A stretch of DNA of 64,000 bases from Methylobacterium terricola (lineage in GTDB: Bacteria; Pseudomonadota; Alphaproteobacteria; Rhizobiales; Beijerinckiaceae). The stretch spans positions 180,125-244,124 of the forward strand of contig NZ_VDDA01000009.1 of NCBI RefSeq assembly GCF_006151805.1, in the 5' to 3' direction. Positions 37,959 through 47,215 of this stretch are shown here, piece by piece. Made by a program: the position numbers and the translations under genes. The notes below the pieces were generated by a model. That model had not been told where the DNA came from, made no database searches, and was given only the letters and a program-made list of their open reading frames with translations. Each line of letters starts with the position of its first letter. Within the stretch, counting starts at the first letter, position 1.

Positions 37959-40526
37959 ATGCGCATTGTTTTCGTGGTGCCGACGTTTCGGCACAGCCTT
38001 TTGCTCCATGAGGCCATTCAATCCGTCCTGGACAGCAGTGGTGGATACGTCGTCGACATCGTCATCGTTGACGACGGCTGCCCGGATTTCGAGACCCTGT
38101 GCGGCGGCGTCGGGCTGTCGATCCTTCACGACAATGTGCATTACTGCAGGAGCTTCAACCGGGGTCTCAGCGGCGCTCGCAATGTCGGCATCGAATACTG
38201 TCTGAAAAATATCGACTTCGATGGAATATTTTTCCTGGACGCTGACAATCGTGTCTCGGACTATTCCGTCGCTCAAATGGTCGAACTGTTGCGGCACAAC
38301 CCTGAGAGCGACTGGTTCTATCCCGACATCAGGATGTTCGGGATCGAGTGGAGCGGGAGCTACGAAGGCCGGTTCTCGCCGTTCGTCGAGGCGCTGCAGA
38401 ACATCTGCGAGGCCGGCAGCCTCGTACGCCGCGAGGTGTTTGATCGCGGCATCCGCTTTTCCGAGACGCTCAAGCACGGATTTGAGGACTGGGACTTCTT
38501 CCTCACTGCCTCCGAAGCGGGGTTCCAGGGCCTCCATGCGCCGTCGCTCGGGTTCATGTACCGCAAGCGGCCGGAAAGCATGCTGGCGAACTCGCACCGT
38601 GATCAGCAGTTCGTTCTCAAGCAGCTGGAAGACCGCCATCCATGGATGCGAAATCCGCGCTGGCTGACCCACGCCGAGCACGTCTACAATCCGCGCTACG
38701 CTATTTTCATTTATGACTTGGGCGTGGTGCGCCTATCGTCCTCAATCGAGTGCTTCAGCGAGGAGGTTTCCTGGGACGAGTACGTTCGTCGGTTCTGGGC
38801 ATCGGACGTCAAGCCGAACGTCTACAATATGGGCCTGACGGTCGTCGTCATGAGCAGCGCGACGTTGTCGCTGCTGAAGTCGTTCATGCTCGGGTCATGG
38901 GTGATCTTCGATCTGGAGCGCGGGCTGCACCGTGCGCATCTCACCTCGATCGAGATCGGCCATTCCACAAGCCACGACCTCACCATCAAGACACCGACGC
39001 CCCATGCCGGATCGAACCTCGACTGCCTGGCCGTCTCGTCCCGCGTGTTGAAGGAGATCGCCGGCGACAGCAGCGAAGACTGGGTGAGGGGTCTGGTCGC
39101 CGGCGCGCGAGGCGGCGCCCACATGACGAGGACCATTCACCTCCCCAAGGATAGTCCGATCAGCTTGCTTCCGAGCCGGGCGAGCGAGAACTTCCTGCAC
39201 ATGTGCCGTGATCTGGCGACATCGGATTACTCGCAGTCGAACAAGTTCCTGCGTCCGCGGGATGACTTGGGCACCCCCAACCGATCGGCGGCCGCTCTCA
39301 TCCTGCGGGAGAAGTTCGGGCACAGCGTGCTCGCGCCGCATCTGAAGCGGAAGCCGATCGAAGTCGGGTTCGTGCTGCCGATCGTCGATTTCGGCGGCGT
39401 CGAGAAGGTGACGATCGCGGTCGCCGACCAACTGAAGAAGCTCGGCTACGGGACCAGTCTCTTCATCGCCAAGCGGCAGGAGATCAAGCGCTTCGATCAC
39501 GTGACCGCAGCGTTCGATCGCGTGTTCTTTCTCGACAACGATAATTTCGACGATTGGACCGGTCCGGATTATCTCGGGACCAATCTGGCGAAGTGGTCCG
39601 TCAGCGGGTCGCACATGGAGGAAGCCAATCTCCTCTCTGCGATGGATGTCCTGATCTCCTGCCACTCCGGCGACATCATGGGGGTGATGGGCCAGCTGAA
39701 GCGGACCGGCACCGTCACGGCGTCCTACCTGCATCTGTTCGACAAGACGTATCTCGATCGCAGGTGTGGCCACCCGTTCATCGCCGTCGCCTTCGAGCAC
39801 GCGCTCGACCTGCTCATCGGGTGCTCGGAGGCCATCTCTGCGGAGCTTCAGGCGGAAGGTGTCCCCCCCTCGAAGCTGGTCGTCGTGCCTAACGCTCCGT
39901 CGATCCGCAAGCCGAAGGTCTCGCGCCGCCAGCGCGGCCACGCCGGTTCGGCGTCAGGCAAGCTGAGCGTGCTGTATATGGGCCGCCTCGACCGCCAGAA
40001 GGGGGTCGAGCGGCTCGAAGCGATCATGCGGGAGCTGAGCCAACGCGACGACATCGTGTTCAGGGTCGTCGGCAAATCGATCATCGGCGACGGAATGAGC
40101 CTGCCCTTCGTCGAGCAGATCGCCGAGCCGCCCCGCTACGGCGAGAAGGAGATCGCGAAGCTGTACGATTGGGCCGATGTCATCATCATGCCGTCCTACT
40201 ACGAAGGACTGCCTCTCACGATCCTGGAGGCGATGCTGATGGGCGTGATTCCGCTCGTGACGGATGTCGGGGCGGTCCGGGAAGCCGTCGACCACGACGT
40301 CGACGGCTTCGTGGTGGCCGAGGACGAGTGCGTGCCCGAGATGGCGGCGATCCTGAAGCGGCTCGCGAGCGATCCGAAGCGGGTGGCGGACCTGTCCGGA
40401 GCGGCTGCGGCGAGTGGGCAACAGCGCAGCTGGGCGCGATCCGTCGAGGATCTCGACGCGGTGTTGCGTGCCTCCGTCGCGAAGAAGCAGAAGCAGTTCG
40501 CCAAGGCTCCGAAGCTGGATTCCTGA
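37959..40526 (+). CDS. Double glycosyltransferase, GT2-type then GT4-type
   Basis: The 855-residue protein has an N-terminal GT2 domain (about 1-270: IVFVVPTFRHSLLLHEAIQS, VDDGCPD, and the DXD-like FFLDADNRVSD). A middle region follows, then a C-terminal GT4 domain (about 455-840: VGFVLPIVDFGGVEKVTIAVA, YMGRLDRQKGVERLEA, MPSYYEGLPLTILEAML). It is cytosolic by sequence. Two active domains in one chain suggest that two sugars are added in sequence to one acceptor. It forms a two-gene unit with the unknown protein upstream; a GGGAGG precedes the ATG. A strong hairpin follows it. Confidence 0.88.
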   Translation: MRIVFVVPTFRHSLLLHEAIQSVLDSSGGYVVDIVIVDDGCPDFETLCGGVGLSILHDNVHYCRSFNRGLSGARNVGIEYCLKNIDFDGIFFLDADNRVSDYSVAQMVELLRHNPESDWFYPDIRMFGIEWSGSYEGRFSPFVEALQNICEAGSLVRREVFDRGIRFSETLKHGFEDWDFFLTASEAGFQGLHAPSLGFMYRKRPESMLANSHRDQQFVLKQLEDRHPWMRNPRWLTHAEHVYNPRYAIFIYDLGVVRLSSSIECFSEEVSWDEYVRRFWASDVKPNVYNMGLTVVVMSSATLSLLKSFMLGSWVIFDLERGLHRAHLTSIEIGHSTSHDLTIKTPTPHAGSNLDCLAVSSRVLKEIAGDSSEDWVRGLVAGARGGAHMTRTIHLPKDSPISLLPSRASENFLHMCRDLATSDYSQSNKFLRPRDDLGTPNRSAAALILREKFGHSVLAPHLKRKPIEVGFVLPIVDFGGVEKVTIAVADQLKKLGYGTSLFIAKRQEIKRFDHVTAAFDRVFFLDNDNFDDWTGPDYLGTNLAKWSVSGSHMEEANLLSAMDVLISCHSGDIMGVMGQLKRTGTVTASYLHLFDKTYLDRRCGHPFIAVAFEHALDLLIGCSEAISAELQAEGVPPSKLVVVPNAPSIRKPKVSRRQRGHAGSASGKLSVLYMGRLDRQKGVERLEAIMRELSQRDDIVFRVVGKSIIGDGMSLPFVEQIAEPPRYGEKEIAKLYDWADVIIMPSYYEGLPLTILEAMLMGVIPLVTDVGAVREAVDHDVDGFVVAEDECVPEMAAILKRLASDPKRVADLSGAAAASGQQRSWARSVEDLDAVLRASVAKKQKQFAKAPKLDS

Positions 40527-40549
40527 CAGACCCATCCATCGTAGCATTC

Positions 40550-40579
40550 GGCGACGAAGCGGGTCCCCGCTTCGTCGCC
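40550..40579. terminator. Hairpin after the glycosyltransferase unit
   Basis: The 14-base arms at 40550-40563 and 40566-40579 are perfectly complementary around a TC pair. It lies between the glycosyltransferase gene and the convergent ABC permease gene and probably terminates both. No T-run is present. Confidence 0.55.
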
Positions 40580-40682
40580 GCGCCATGCAGCCCGACTGGC
40601 TGCAGGCGAACCAGAGAGAGGCTCGGGACGATCCCCGGTCGCGACGCGATCGGGCGGGAGCCCCGGGGCTCGCGGCGTGCCC

Positions 40683-41579
40683 TCAGGTCCCGGGCAGCGT
40701 CACCCGCCGGGCGCGGCGGCGCTGGATCGCCAGGAAGCTGCCGAAGGCGAGGCCGATGACCAGAAGCGAGACGCCGGTCGTCACGGTGCCGAGCGCGTAG
40801 ATCTCCGGCGTCGTGACCGTGGTGGTGAGGCCCTGGAGTTCCAGCGGCAGGGTGTTGCGCCCGCCGATCGCCTGGCTGGTGCGGGCGAGCTCGTCCCAGG
40901 ACAGGGTGAAGCCGAACAAGGCGACGCCGACCAGCGAGGGCAGGATGATCGGCACGACGACGTGGCGGAGCGCCTGCGGCCCGGTGGCACCGAGGTCGCG
41001 AGCCGCCTCCTCGTAGGCCGGGTTGAAGCGGTTGAACACCGCGAACATGATGAGGAGGCCGAAGGGCAGGGTCCAGGTCAGGTGGGCGCCGAGCGCCGAC
41101 GTGAACAGCCCCATCACGGTGCCATGGTCCTGGAGGAACGCCCAGCCGGTCCGGGCAGCCAGCATCTTGATCGCCTCGTCGATCAGCCGGAACTCGAGGC
41201 CGATGCCGAGCGAGACCACGATCGAGGGCACGATCAGGCTCGCCACCGCGACGTAGAACAGCGGCGTCTGGCCGAAGAAGCCCTTGCGGAAGGCCAATCC
41301 GGCGAAGAACGCGATGGTGACGGTGAGCCCCATCACCACGAGGCCGAGCGCCAGCGAGCGCCGGAACGCCGCCCAGATGTCGACGACGCCGAGGCCCGCC
41401 CAGAGGCGCGAGAACCAGAAGGTCGAGACCCCGTTCATCGGGAAGGTCAGGCCGCCCTGCGGGCCCTGGAAGCTGAGCACCAGGATCGTCAGGGTCGGCC
41501 CGTAGAGGAACAGCACGAACAGCCCGAAGAAGGCCGCCAGCACGTAGAACGAGAAGGGGCGGGGCCCGTCGCGGCGCAT
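40683..41579 (-). CDS. ABC transporter permease, PotC-like
   Basis: A 298-residue inner-membrane permease with six helices and the EAA loop EEAARDLGATGPQALRHVVVPIILP, which contacts the ATPase. It matches the second permease of spermidine/putrescine-type importers. It is the last gene of a four-gene operon and starts three bases after the preceding permease gene ends. Polyamine, or another amine such as a compatible solute, is the expected substrate class; this cannot be read from sequence. Confidence 0.88.
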   Translation of the reverse strand: MRRDGPRPFSFYVLAAFFGLFVLFLYGPTLTILVLSFQGPQGGLTFPMNGVSTFWFSRLWAGLGVVDIWAAFRRSLALGLVVMGLTVTIAFFAGLAFRKGFFGQTPLFYVAVASLIVPSIVVSLGIGLEFRLIDEAIKMLAARTGWAFLQDHGTVMGLFTSALGAHLTWTLPFGLLIMFAVFNRFNPAYEEAARDLGATGPQALRHVVVPIILPSLVGVALFGFTLSWDELARTSQAIGGRNTLPLELQGLTTTVTTPEIYALGTVTTGVSLLVIGLAFGSFLAIQRRRARRVTLPGT

Positions 41580-41582
41580 GCC

Positions 41583-42530
41583 TCAAAGCTCTCGGCGCAG
41601 GTCGATCAGGCGGGTGAGCGCGGCGATCAGCACCATCACGGCGCCGAGCAGCACCACCGCATTGGCGGCGGCCGCGGGGAATTGCAGGTAGGCCATCTGC
41701 ACCTGGATTACCTTGCCGACCGAGGCGATCTGCTGGCCGCCCATGACGCCCACAGTCACGAAGTCGCCCATGATCAGGGTCAGCACGAAGATCGACCCGA
41801 TGGCGATGCCGGGCTTGCACAAAGGCACGATGACGTTCCACAGGGTCTGCCAGGGCGTGGCGCCGGCATCGGTCGCGGCCTCGATCAGCGAGCGGTCGAT
41901 CCGCATCATCGAGTTGAAGATCGGCACGATCATGAACACCGTATCGAGGTGGATGAAGGCCAGCACCACCGAGAAGTCGGAATAGAGCAGCCCCTCGATC
42001 GGGGTGCGGATCAGGCCGAGGCCCATGAGCGTGTCGTTGACGAGGCCGTTGCGACCGAGCAGCGGGACCCAGGCGATCATCCGGATCACGTTCGAGGTCC
42101 AGAACGGGATGGTGCAGATCAGGAACAGCACCGTCTGCATCGCCGTCGAGCGGACGTGGAAGGCGACGAAGTAGGCCACCGTGAAGCCGATGCCGAGCGT
42201 CGCGGCCCAGCCGAGCAGGCAGAACTTCAGCGTCGACAGGTAGGTCCGGAAGGTGGTGCAGAGATCGGCCCCCGACAGGCAGCCGTCGAACACGTCGGCG
42301 TAGTTCTGCAGCGTGAAGGCCGGGATGATCTCGTACTCGTTGTATTCCCAGAAGCTAACGATCAGCGTGAGCGCCAGCGGCACCAGGAAGAACACGAGGA
42401 AGACGAGCCCCAGCGGCATCGCCTGCCAGTAGGCGAGGCGGCGCTGGCGCCGCGTCGCTGCTGCGAGGCCCACGGGGGGGGAGGCGGCGGGCGCCGCCTC
42501 CGGGAGGGCTGGAGCCGCGGCCGTGCTCAT
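41583..42530 (-). CDS. ABC transporter permease, PotB-like
   Basis: A 315-residue permease with six helices (PLGLVFLVFFLVPLALTLIV; QTVLFLICTIPFWTSNVIRM) and the EAA segment IEAATDAGATPWQTLWNVIVPLC. The N-terminal 30 residues are Ala/Pro-rich and hydrophilic. Its ATG overlaps the stop of the substrate-binding gene (ATGA), so translation is coupled. Confidence 0.88.
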   Translation of the reverse strand: MSTAAAPALPEAAPAASPPVGLAAATRRQRRLAYWQAMPLGLVFLVFFLVPLALTLIVSFWEYNEYEIIPAFTLQNYADVFDGCLSGADLCTTFRTYLSTLKFCLLGWAATLGIGFTVAYFVAFHVRSTAMQTVLFLICTIPFWTSNVIRMIAWVPLLGRNGLVNDTLMGLGLIRTPIEGLLYSDFSVVLAFIHLDTVFMIVPIFNSMMRIDRSLIEAATDAGATPWQTLWNVIVPLCKPGIAIGSIFVLTLIMGDFVTVGVMGGQQIASVGKVIQVQMAYLQFPAAAANAVVLLGAVMVLIAALTRLIDLRREL

Positions 42531-43810
42531 GCGGCGATGAACTCGTTCCACTTGCGCACCATGTAGGTGTTCTCGTCCATCACCGAGTTCCAGCAGGCGA
42601 CGGCGCCCATGCGCTGCTCGAACGAGCCGCCGTCGCGCACCGCGCCGGCCTTCTCCATGATGGTGCCGTCCGGGGCCTTGATGTCCTTCTCGGCCGGCTT
42701 GCCCTCCATCCAGAATGCCCATTCGTAGGGCTCCATGTTGGCTTTTGCCGTTTCCAGCACCGCCGAATAGTAGCCTTGGCGATTCAAATAGGCACCGGCC
42801 CAGCCCGACAGGAACCAATTGATGAAATCGTAGGCAGCGTCGAGCTTCTTGCCGCTCAGGGTCTTGGGCAGGCCGAAGCCCGAGGCCCAGGCGCGGTAGC
42901 CCTCCTTCAGCGGCTGGTAGGTGCAGGCCACGCCCTGCGAGCGCACCTTGGTCACGGCGGGCGACCACATCGACTGGATCACCGTCTCGCCCGACGCCAT
43001 CAGGTTCACGGATTCGTTGAAGTCCTGCCAGAAGGCGCGGAACTGGCCGGCACGCTTGGCGTCGATCAGCACCTTCATGGTGCGGTCGATCTCGGCCTTC
43101 GTCATGTTGCCCTTGTCGGGATAGGTGTAGTCGCCGGTAGCCTCCACCACCATCGCGGCGTCCATGATGCCGATCGACGGGATGTTGAGGATCGACGCCT
43201 TGCCCTTGAACTCGGGGTTCAGGAGTTCCTTCCACGAGGTGATCGGGCGCTTGATCAGGTCGGGGCGGATGCCGAGCGTATCGGCGTTGTAGGTGGTCGG
43301 GATTAGGGTGATCCACTCGGTCGGCGACGAGGCGAACTTGGTCGAGTTCTGGCCTTCGAGGTAGAAGACCTTCTTCGGCGCCGTGCCCTGGTCGCCGATC
43401 TTCTTACCCGCAACCTCGCCCTTGGTGAAGACCGGGGTGATCTTGTCGGCGTTCTTGATCCGGCGCGCATCCATGCCGACGAGGTTGCCCGACGGCATCA
43501 GCTTCTTGAGGCTGAAATACTCGGAATCGACGATGTCGAAGGAGTTCGGCTGGGTGACGACGCGCTTCGAGACCTCGTCGGTCACGACCGGGATGTACTC
43601 GATCGTGATGCCGAGATCCTCCTTCACCTTGCGGGCGATGTCGCCGCTCTGGTTCACCGCGGTGCCGAGGTAGCGCAGGGTCACCGGTTCGGCGGCGATG
43701 ATCGCCGGGAAGCCCGTGATGGCGCCGGAGCCGGCGGCGAGGCCGGCCGCGGCGCCGGCCCCCTGCAGCAGCGTGCGGCGGGACAGGCGGGGTGTCTTCA
43801 TCTCGGTCAT
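42527..43810 (-). CDS. Periplasmic substrate-binding protein of polyamine-type ABC importer
   Basis: The 427-residue protein starts with a twin-arginine signal (LSRRTLLQGAGAAAGLAAG) leading to a cleavage region near AIIAAEP. It then has the two-lobed type II binding fold of extracellular solute-binding family 1/8 proteins. The segment INWFLSGWAGAYLNRQGYYS is typical of PotD/PotF-like proteins. It would bind the substrate in the periplasm and deliver it to the two permeases. GGGAGAA precedes the ATG. Confidence 0.88.
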   Translation of the reverse strand: MTEMKTPRLSRRTLLQGAGAAAGLAAGSGAITGFPAIIAAEPVTLRYLGTAVNQSGDIARKVKEDLGITIEYIPVVTDEVSKRVVTQPNSFDIVDSEYFSLKKLMPSGNLVGMDARRIKNADKITPVFTKGEVAGKKIGDQGTAPKKVFYLEGQNSTKFASSPTEWITLIPTTYNADTLGIRPDLIKRPITSWKELLNPEFKGKASILNIPSIGIMDAAMVVEATGDYTYPDKGNMTKAEIDRTMKVLIDAKRAGQFRAFWQDFNESVNLMASGETVIQSMWSPAVTKVRSQGVACTYQPLKEGYRAWASGFGLPKTLSGKKLDAAYDFINWFLSGWAGAYLNRQGYYSAVLETAKANMEPYEWAFWMEGKPAEKDIKAPDGTIMEKAGAVRDGGSFEQRMGAVACWNSVMDENTYMVRKWNEFIAA

Positions 43811-43839
43811 GGCGAGTTCTCCCTGTCTTGAGGTCGTGG

Positions 43840-44829
43840 TCAGGCGTCGAGGCGGTGCGCCTCGCCCGCCGGCCAGCCCACCCGCACGGTGTCTCCGAGG
43901 CTCAGCGGATGGGTGGCGAAGGCGTGGTCGCTCAGGATCGCGGTCAGGGCCCCGCCGGATTCGGCGGACAGTTCCGGCGCCTCGAGGCTGACATGGACGG
44001 TGCTGCCCTGATACTCGACCGCGACGACCCGGGCGTGGCCCGCCTCCGGGCCGGCCTCGGGGCCGAGGCGCATCCGGTCGGCCCGCACGGCGATGCGCCG
44101 GTCGGGCAGCGCGATGACGTTGTGGCCGCCGATGAAGCGGGCGACGAAGGCGGTGGCCGGCCGCTCGAACACCGTGCGGGGATCGGCCGCCTGCTCGATG
44201 CGGCCGCCATTCATCACCACGACGAGGTCGGAGAGCGCCATCGCCTCCTCCTGGCTGTGAGTGACGTGCACGAAGGTGATGCCGAGCTCGCCCTGGAGAC
44301 GCTTCAGCTCGGTGCGCATCCGCACCCGCAGGAACGGGTCGAGGGCCGAGAGCGGCTCGTCGAGCAGCAGCACCTTGGGCCCGGTGACGAGGGCGCGGGC
44401 GAGCGCCACGCGCTGCTGCTGCCCCCCCGAGAGCTGCGCCGGCAGGCGGCCGGCGAGGTGGTCCATCTGGACCAGCGCCAGCATCGCCTCGGCGCGCTTC
44501 TGGCGCTCGGCCTTGGCCACGCCCCGCATCTTGAGCCCGAAGGCGACGTTGTCGCGGCAGGTGAGGTGGGGGAACAGCGCGTAGCTCTGGAACATCATCG
44601 CGGTGCCGCGCTGGGCCGGCGGCAGGTCGCCGACGGCCTTCGGGCCGATCACCACGTCGCCCGACGACACCGTCTCGTGCCCGGCGATCATCCGGAGCGT
44701 CGTGGTCTTGCCGCAGCCGGACGGGCCGAGCAGGCAGCAATACGAGCCGGAGCGGATCTTCAGGTTGATCCCGTCGACCGCGACGGTGTCGCCGTAGCGC
44801 TTGGTCAGGCTGGCGAGTTCGATGTCCAA
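43840..44829 (-). CDS. ABC transporter ATP-binding protein, PotA-like
   Basis: A 329-residue ATPase with Walker A GPSGCGKTTTLRM, Q loop FQSYALFPHL, signature LSGGQQQRVALARAL, Walker B VLLLDEP and the H loop VHVTHSQEEAMALSD. A C-terminal TOBE-like domain follows (about 250-329). A TTG at 44829 is the best start (LDIELASLTKRYGD), with GGGGGAG about ten bases upstream; no ATG or GTG lies closer. It is the first gene of the importer operon. Confidence 0.9.
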   Translation of the reverse strand: MDIELASLTKRYGDTVAVDGINLKIRSGSYCCLLGPSGCGKTTTLRMIAGHETVSSGDVVIGPKAVGDLPPAQRGTAMMFQSYALFPHLTCRDNVAFGLKMRGVAKAERQKRAEAMLALVQMDHLAGRLPAQLSGGQQQRVALARALVTGPKVLLLDEPLSALDPFLRVRMRTELKRLQGELGITFVHVTHSQEEAMALSDLVVVMNGGRIEQAADPRTVFERPATAFVARFIGGHNVIALPDRRIAVRADRMRLGPEAGPEAGHARVVAVEYQGSTVHVSLEAPELSAESGGALTAILSDHAFATHPLSLGDTVRVGWPAGEAHRLDA

Positions 44830-45087
44830 CGAAAATGCTCCCCCGCGGCGTCGGCCTTTGGGGGAGCGTCTAGCAAGCCGTGGGCCAGGGCGAGGCGTCG
44901 GGCCGGGTCGCGCGCGCTCCTGGCCGTTCTCCTGGCCGCGCTCCTGGCCATGCTCCCGCCGGGCACGGGAATTCCCCCCGCGAGCCTGTTGCAATGCGTC
45001 GGGCGATCCGCTATCCCCCCGCTCGTCTTCGGCGCACCACGGAACGCCCGGCCACGAGGCCGCGGACGGACTGGGATGGGCCGACGG

Positions 45088-45162
45088 GCCGTTGTAGCTC
45101 AGTGGTAGAGCGCATCATTGGTAATGATGAGGTCGGGAGTTCAATCCTCCCCAGCGGCACCA
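45088..45162 (+). tRNA. tRNA-Thr (anticodon GGT), first copy
   Basis: A 75-base cloverleaf with acceptor stem GCCGTTG/CAGCGGC, anticodon loop TTGGTAA (GGT), a standard GTTCAATCC T-loop and an encoded CCA end. A possible promoter TTGCAA-N17-TATCCC lies at 44989-45017, which would give a leader of roughly 60 bases. An identical second gene follows. Confidence 0.95.
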
Positions 45163-45245
45163 TTTTCACCGTGAGAGTCTCGAGATTTCGCTCGGTGTGT
45201 CCGACGTGTCCGATCCCGTCCGGGAGGGCCGCGCGGCACCGGCGC

Positions 45246-45320
45246 GCCGTTGTAGCTCAGTGGTAGAGCGCATCATTGGTAATGATGAGGTCGGGAGTTC
45301 AATCCTCCCCAGCGGCACCA
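45246..45320 (+). tRNA. tRNA-Thr (anticodon GGT), second copy
   Basis: Identical in all 75 positions to the gene 158 bases upstream, including the encoded CCA. The spacer between the two contains no obvious promoter, so both are probably processed from one transcript. Confidence 0.95.
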
Positions 45321-45750
45321 TCCCTCCCGGGTGATCGACGGATGTTCCGATCGATGCGCACTCCGCGGACGGTTGATCCCGGACGCCTCGCGCTCCGGCC
45401 GAGATGACGGGCCGCCTCGCCCGGCGGGGCCGAGCCCATCCCCATCCAGCACCCGACATGACGTGAAGCGGTGGCGCGGCGGGGCGCCGTCCTTCCGTCG
45501 CGAGGGCCAATGGCGTACCACGGCGCGTCATTGTCAGGCCGCCGGAGGGGGCTGGGCGTCGGCGTCCTGCCCTCGGGCGGGAGAGGTTGGACCGGAGGAA
45601 GGACACCCGCGCCGTTCATCGGGCATCCTTCCCTGCGCGGCCCTGCCATCGAGCGGGGACGAGATCGCGCGGCAGGTCCACGACGCAGCGTTCCGCCGTC
45701 GCGTTTCCCGGCCCGGCGCCGCGTCGCCACCATCCACGAGTGGGCATGTC
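45321..45750. other. Intergenic stretch of about 430 bases, no gene recognised
   Basis: Long frames run through this stretch, but they are Arg/Pro/Gly-rich shadows with no family match. No integrase, attachment-site repeat of the tRNA 3' end, or terminator was found. The promoter of the phosphohexomutase gene should lie here. Confidence 0.45.
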
Positions 45751-47172
45751 ATGAGCAGCTTGAAATTCGGGACCTCCGGACTGCGCGGCCTCGTCACGGA
45801 TCTCGAGGGGCGGCCCAGCTTCGCCTACGCGGCCGCGTTCTTCGCGGCCGTCGGCGGGCAGGCGGGGGCCCGCCGCGAGGTCGTGATCGGGCGCGACCTG
45901 CGCGACAGCAGCGCCGGGATCGCCGCGACGGTCGCCACGGCGGCGGCGGCGGCCGGTCTCGCGGCGATCGATTGCGGCGCCCTGCCGACCCCGGCCCTCG
46001 CGCTCGAGGCGCGGCGGCGCGGCGCCTGCGCCGTCATGGTCACCGGCAGCCACATCCCGGAGGACCGCAACGGCCTGAAATTCTACCGGCCCGGCGGCGA
46101 CGAGATCACCAAGGCCGACGAGGCCGCCATCCTGGGCGCCCTCGGTGCCGCCGGGGACGCGTCCCTGCCACCGGCCGTCCGAGCCGAGCCGGAGCCGGAG
46201 GCGATCGCACGCTACCGCCGACGGTACCTCGACGTCTTCGGTCCCGGGATCCTGGCCGGCCAGCGGATCGCCGTCTACCAGCAGAGCTCGGTGGGGCGCG
46301 ACCTGCTCGTCGATGTGCTGGCGGCCAGCGGCGCGAAGGCCGTCCCGATCGGCCGGTCCGACATCTTCGTGCCGATCGACACCGAGGCGCATCGCCCGCA
46401 GGATGTCGCGTTCATCCGCGACGTCATGAAGTCGGGCGACTTCGACGCCCTCGTGACGACCGACGGCGATGCGGATCGCCCCCTCGTCGCGGACGGCGCC
46501 GGCTGCATCCTGCGCGGCGACGTCGTCGGGTTGATCACGGCCCGGTATCTCGGGGCCGACGCCGTCGTCGTGCCCGTGACCGCGGGCTCCGCCATCGAAC
46601 GCGCGGGCGGCTTCCGGCGCGTGCTCCGCACCAGGGTCGGGTCGCCCTTCGTCATCGCCGGCATGGAGCAGGCGATGCGGGACGGGGCGTCGGTCGTCTG
46701 CGGCTTCGAGGCCAATGGCGGCTTCCTGCTCGGGTCGGACCTCTCCGTCGGCGGCGGAACCCTGCCGGCGCTGCCGACGCGCGACGCCGTGCTGCCGATC
46801 CTCGCCACCTTGGCCGCCGCGCGGGGGGCCGGCCGGACCCTGGCCGACCTCGTGGCCTCGCTCGACGTCGGCCAGACGGCGAGCGACCGCCTGCCCGACG
46901 TCGCCGCCGAGCGGAGCGGTACCCTGCTGGGCCGCCTCCGGGACGAGGCGTTCCGCCGGGATTTCCTTCTGCCCGTCGGACGGCCGCAGGCCGCCGACGA
47001 GCAGGACGGGGTCAGGATCGTGCTCGACGGCGAGCGGACGATCCATTTCCGCGCATCCGGGAACGCACCCGAACTCCGCTGCTACGCGGAGGCGAAGACC
47101 GCCGCCGAGGCCCGGGATCTGGTCCGGTGGGGACTGGCCGCGGCCGCGGCGGCGATGGACGTGAGCGCCTGA
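45751..47172 (+). CDS. Phosphohexomutase (phosphomannomutase/phosphoglucomutase family)
   Basis: A 473-residue alpha-D-phosphohexomutase with the phosphoserine loop TGSHIPEDRNGLKFY (Ser100), metal loop TTDGDADRPLV, sugar-specificity loop GFEANGGF and the phosphate-binding RASGNAPELRCY. These enzymes interconvert hexose 6- and 1-phosphates in the cytosol and feed nucleotide-sugar synthesis. The TGSHIP variant of the usual TASHNP loop is seen in some phosphomannomutases. Mannose versus glucose specificity is not decided by sequence. The ribosome site is weak; the ATG at 45751 (MSSLKFGTSGLRG) is fixed by homology. Confidence 0.87.
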   Translation: MSSLKFGTSGLRGLVTDLEGRPSFAYAAAFFAAVGGQAGARREVVIGRDLRDSSAGIAATVATAAAAAGLAAIDCGALPTPALALEARRRGACAVMVTGSHIPEDRNGLKFYRPGGDEITKADEAAILGALGAAGDASLPPAVRAEPEPEAIARYRRRYLDVFGPGILAGQRIAVYQQSSVGRDLLVDVLAASGAKAVPIGRSDIFVPIDTEAHRPQDVAFIRDVMKSGDFDALVTTDGDADRPLVADGAGCILRGDVVGLITARYLGADAVVVPVTAGSAIERAGGFRRVLRTRVGSPFVIAGMEQAMRDGASVVCGFEANGGFLLGSDLSVGGGTLPALPTRDAVLPILATLAAARGAGRTLADLVASLDVGQTASDRLPDVAAERSGTLLGRLRDEAFRRDFLLPVGRPQAADEQDGVRIVLDGERTIHFRASGNAPELRCYAEAKTAAEARDLVRWGLAAAAAAMDVSA

Positions 47173-47215
47173 CCCGGCCGCCCGGCTCGGCGGCGGGAGG
47201 ACGGTGCCTGATCCC

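Noticed and set aside
40677..42566. A 629-codon + strand frame opposite the two ABC permeases
   Set aside because: Shadow of the permease genes; no motif.
45163..45750. Genomic-island attachment site at the tandem tRNA-Thr genes
   Set aside because: No integrase gene and no repeat of the tRNA 3' end was found downstream within the window.
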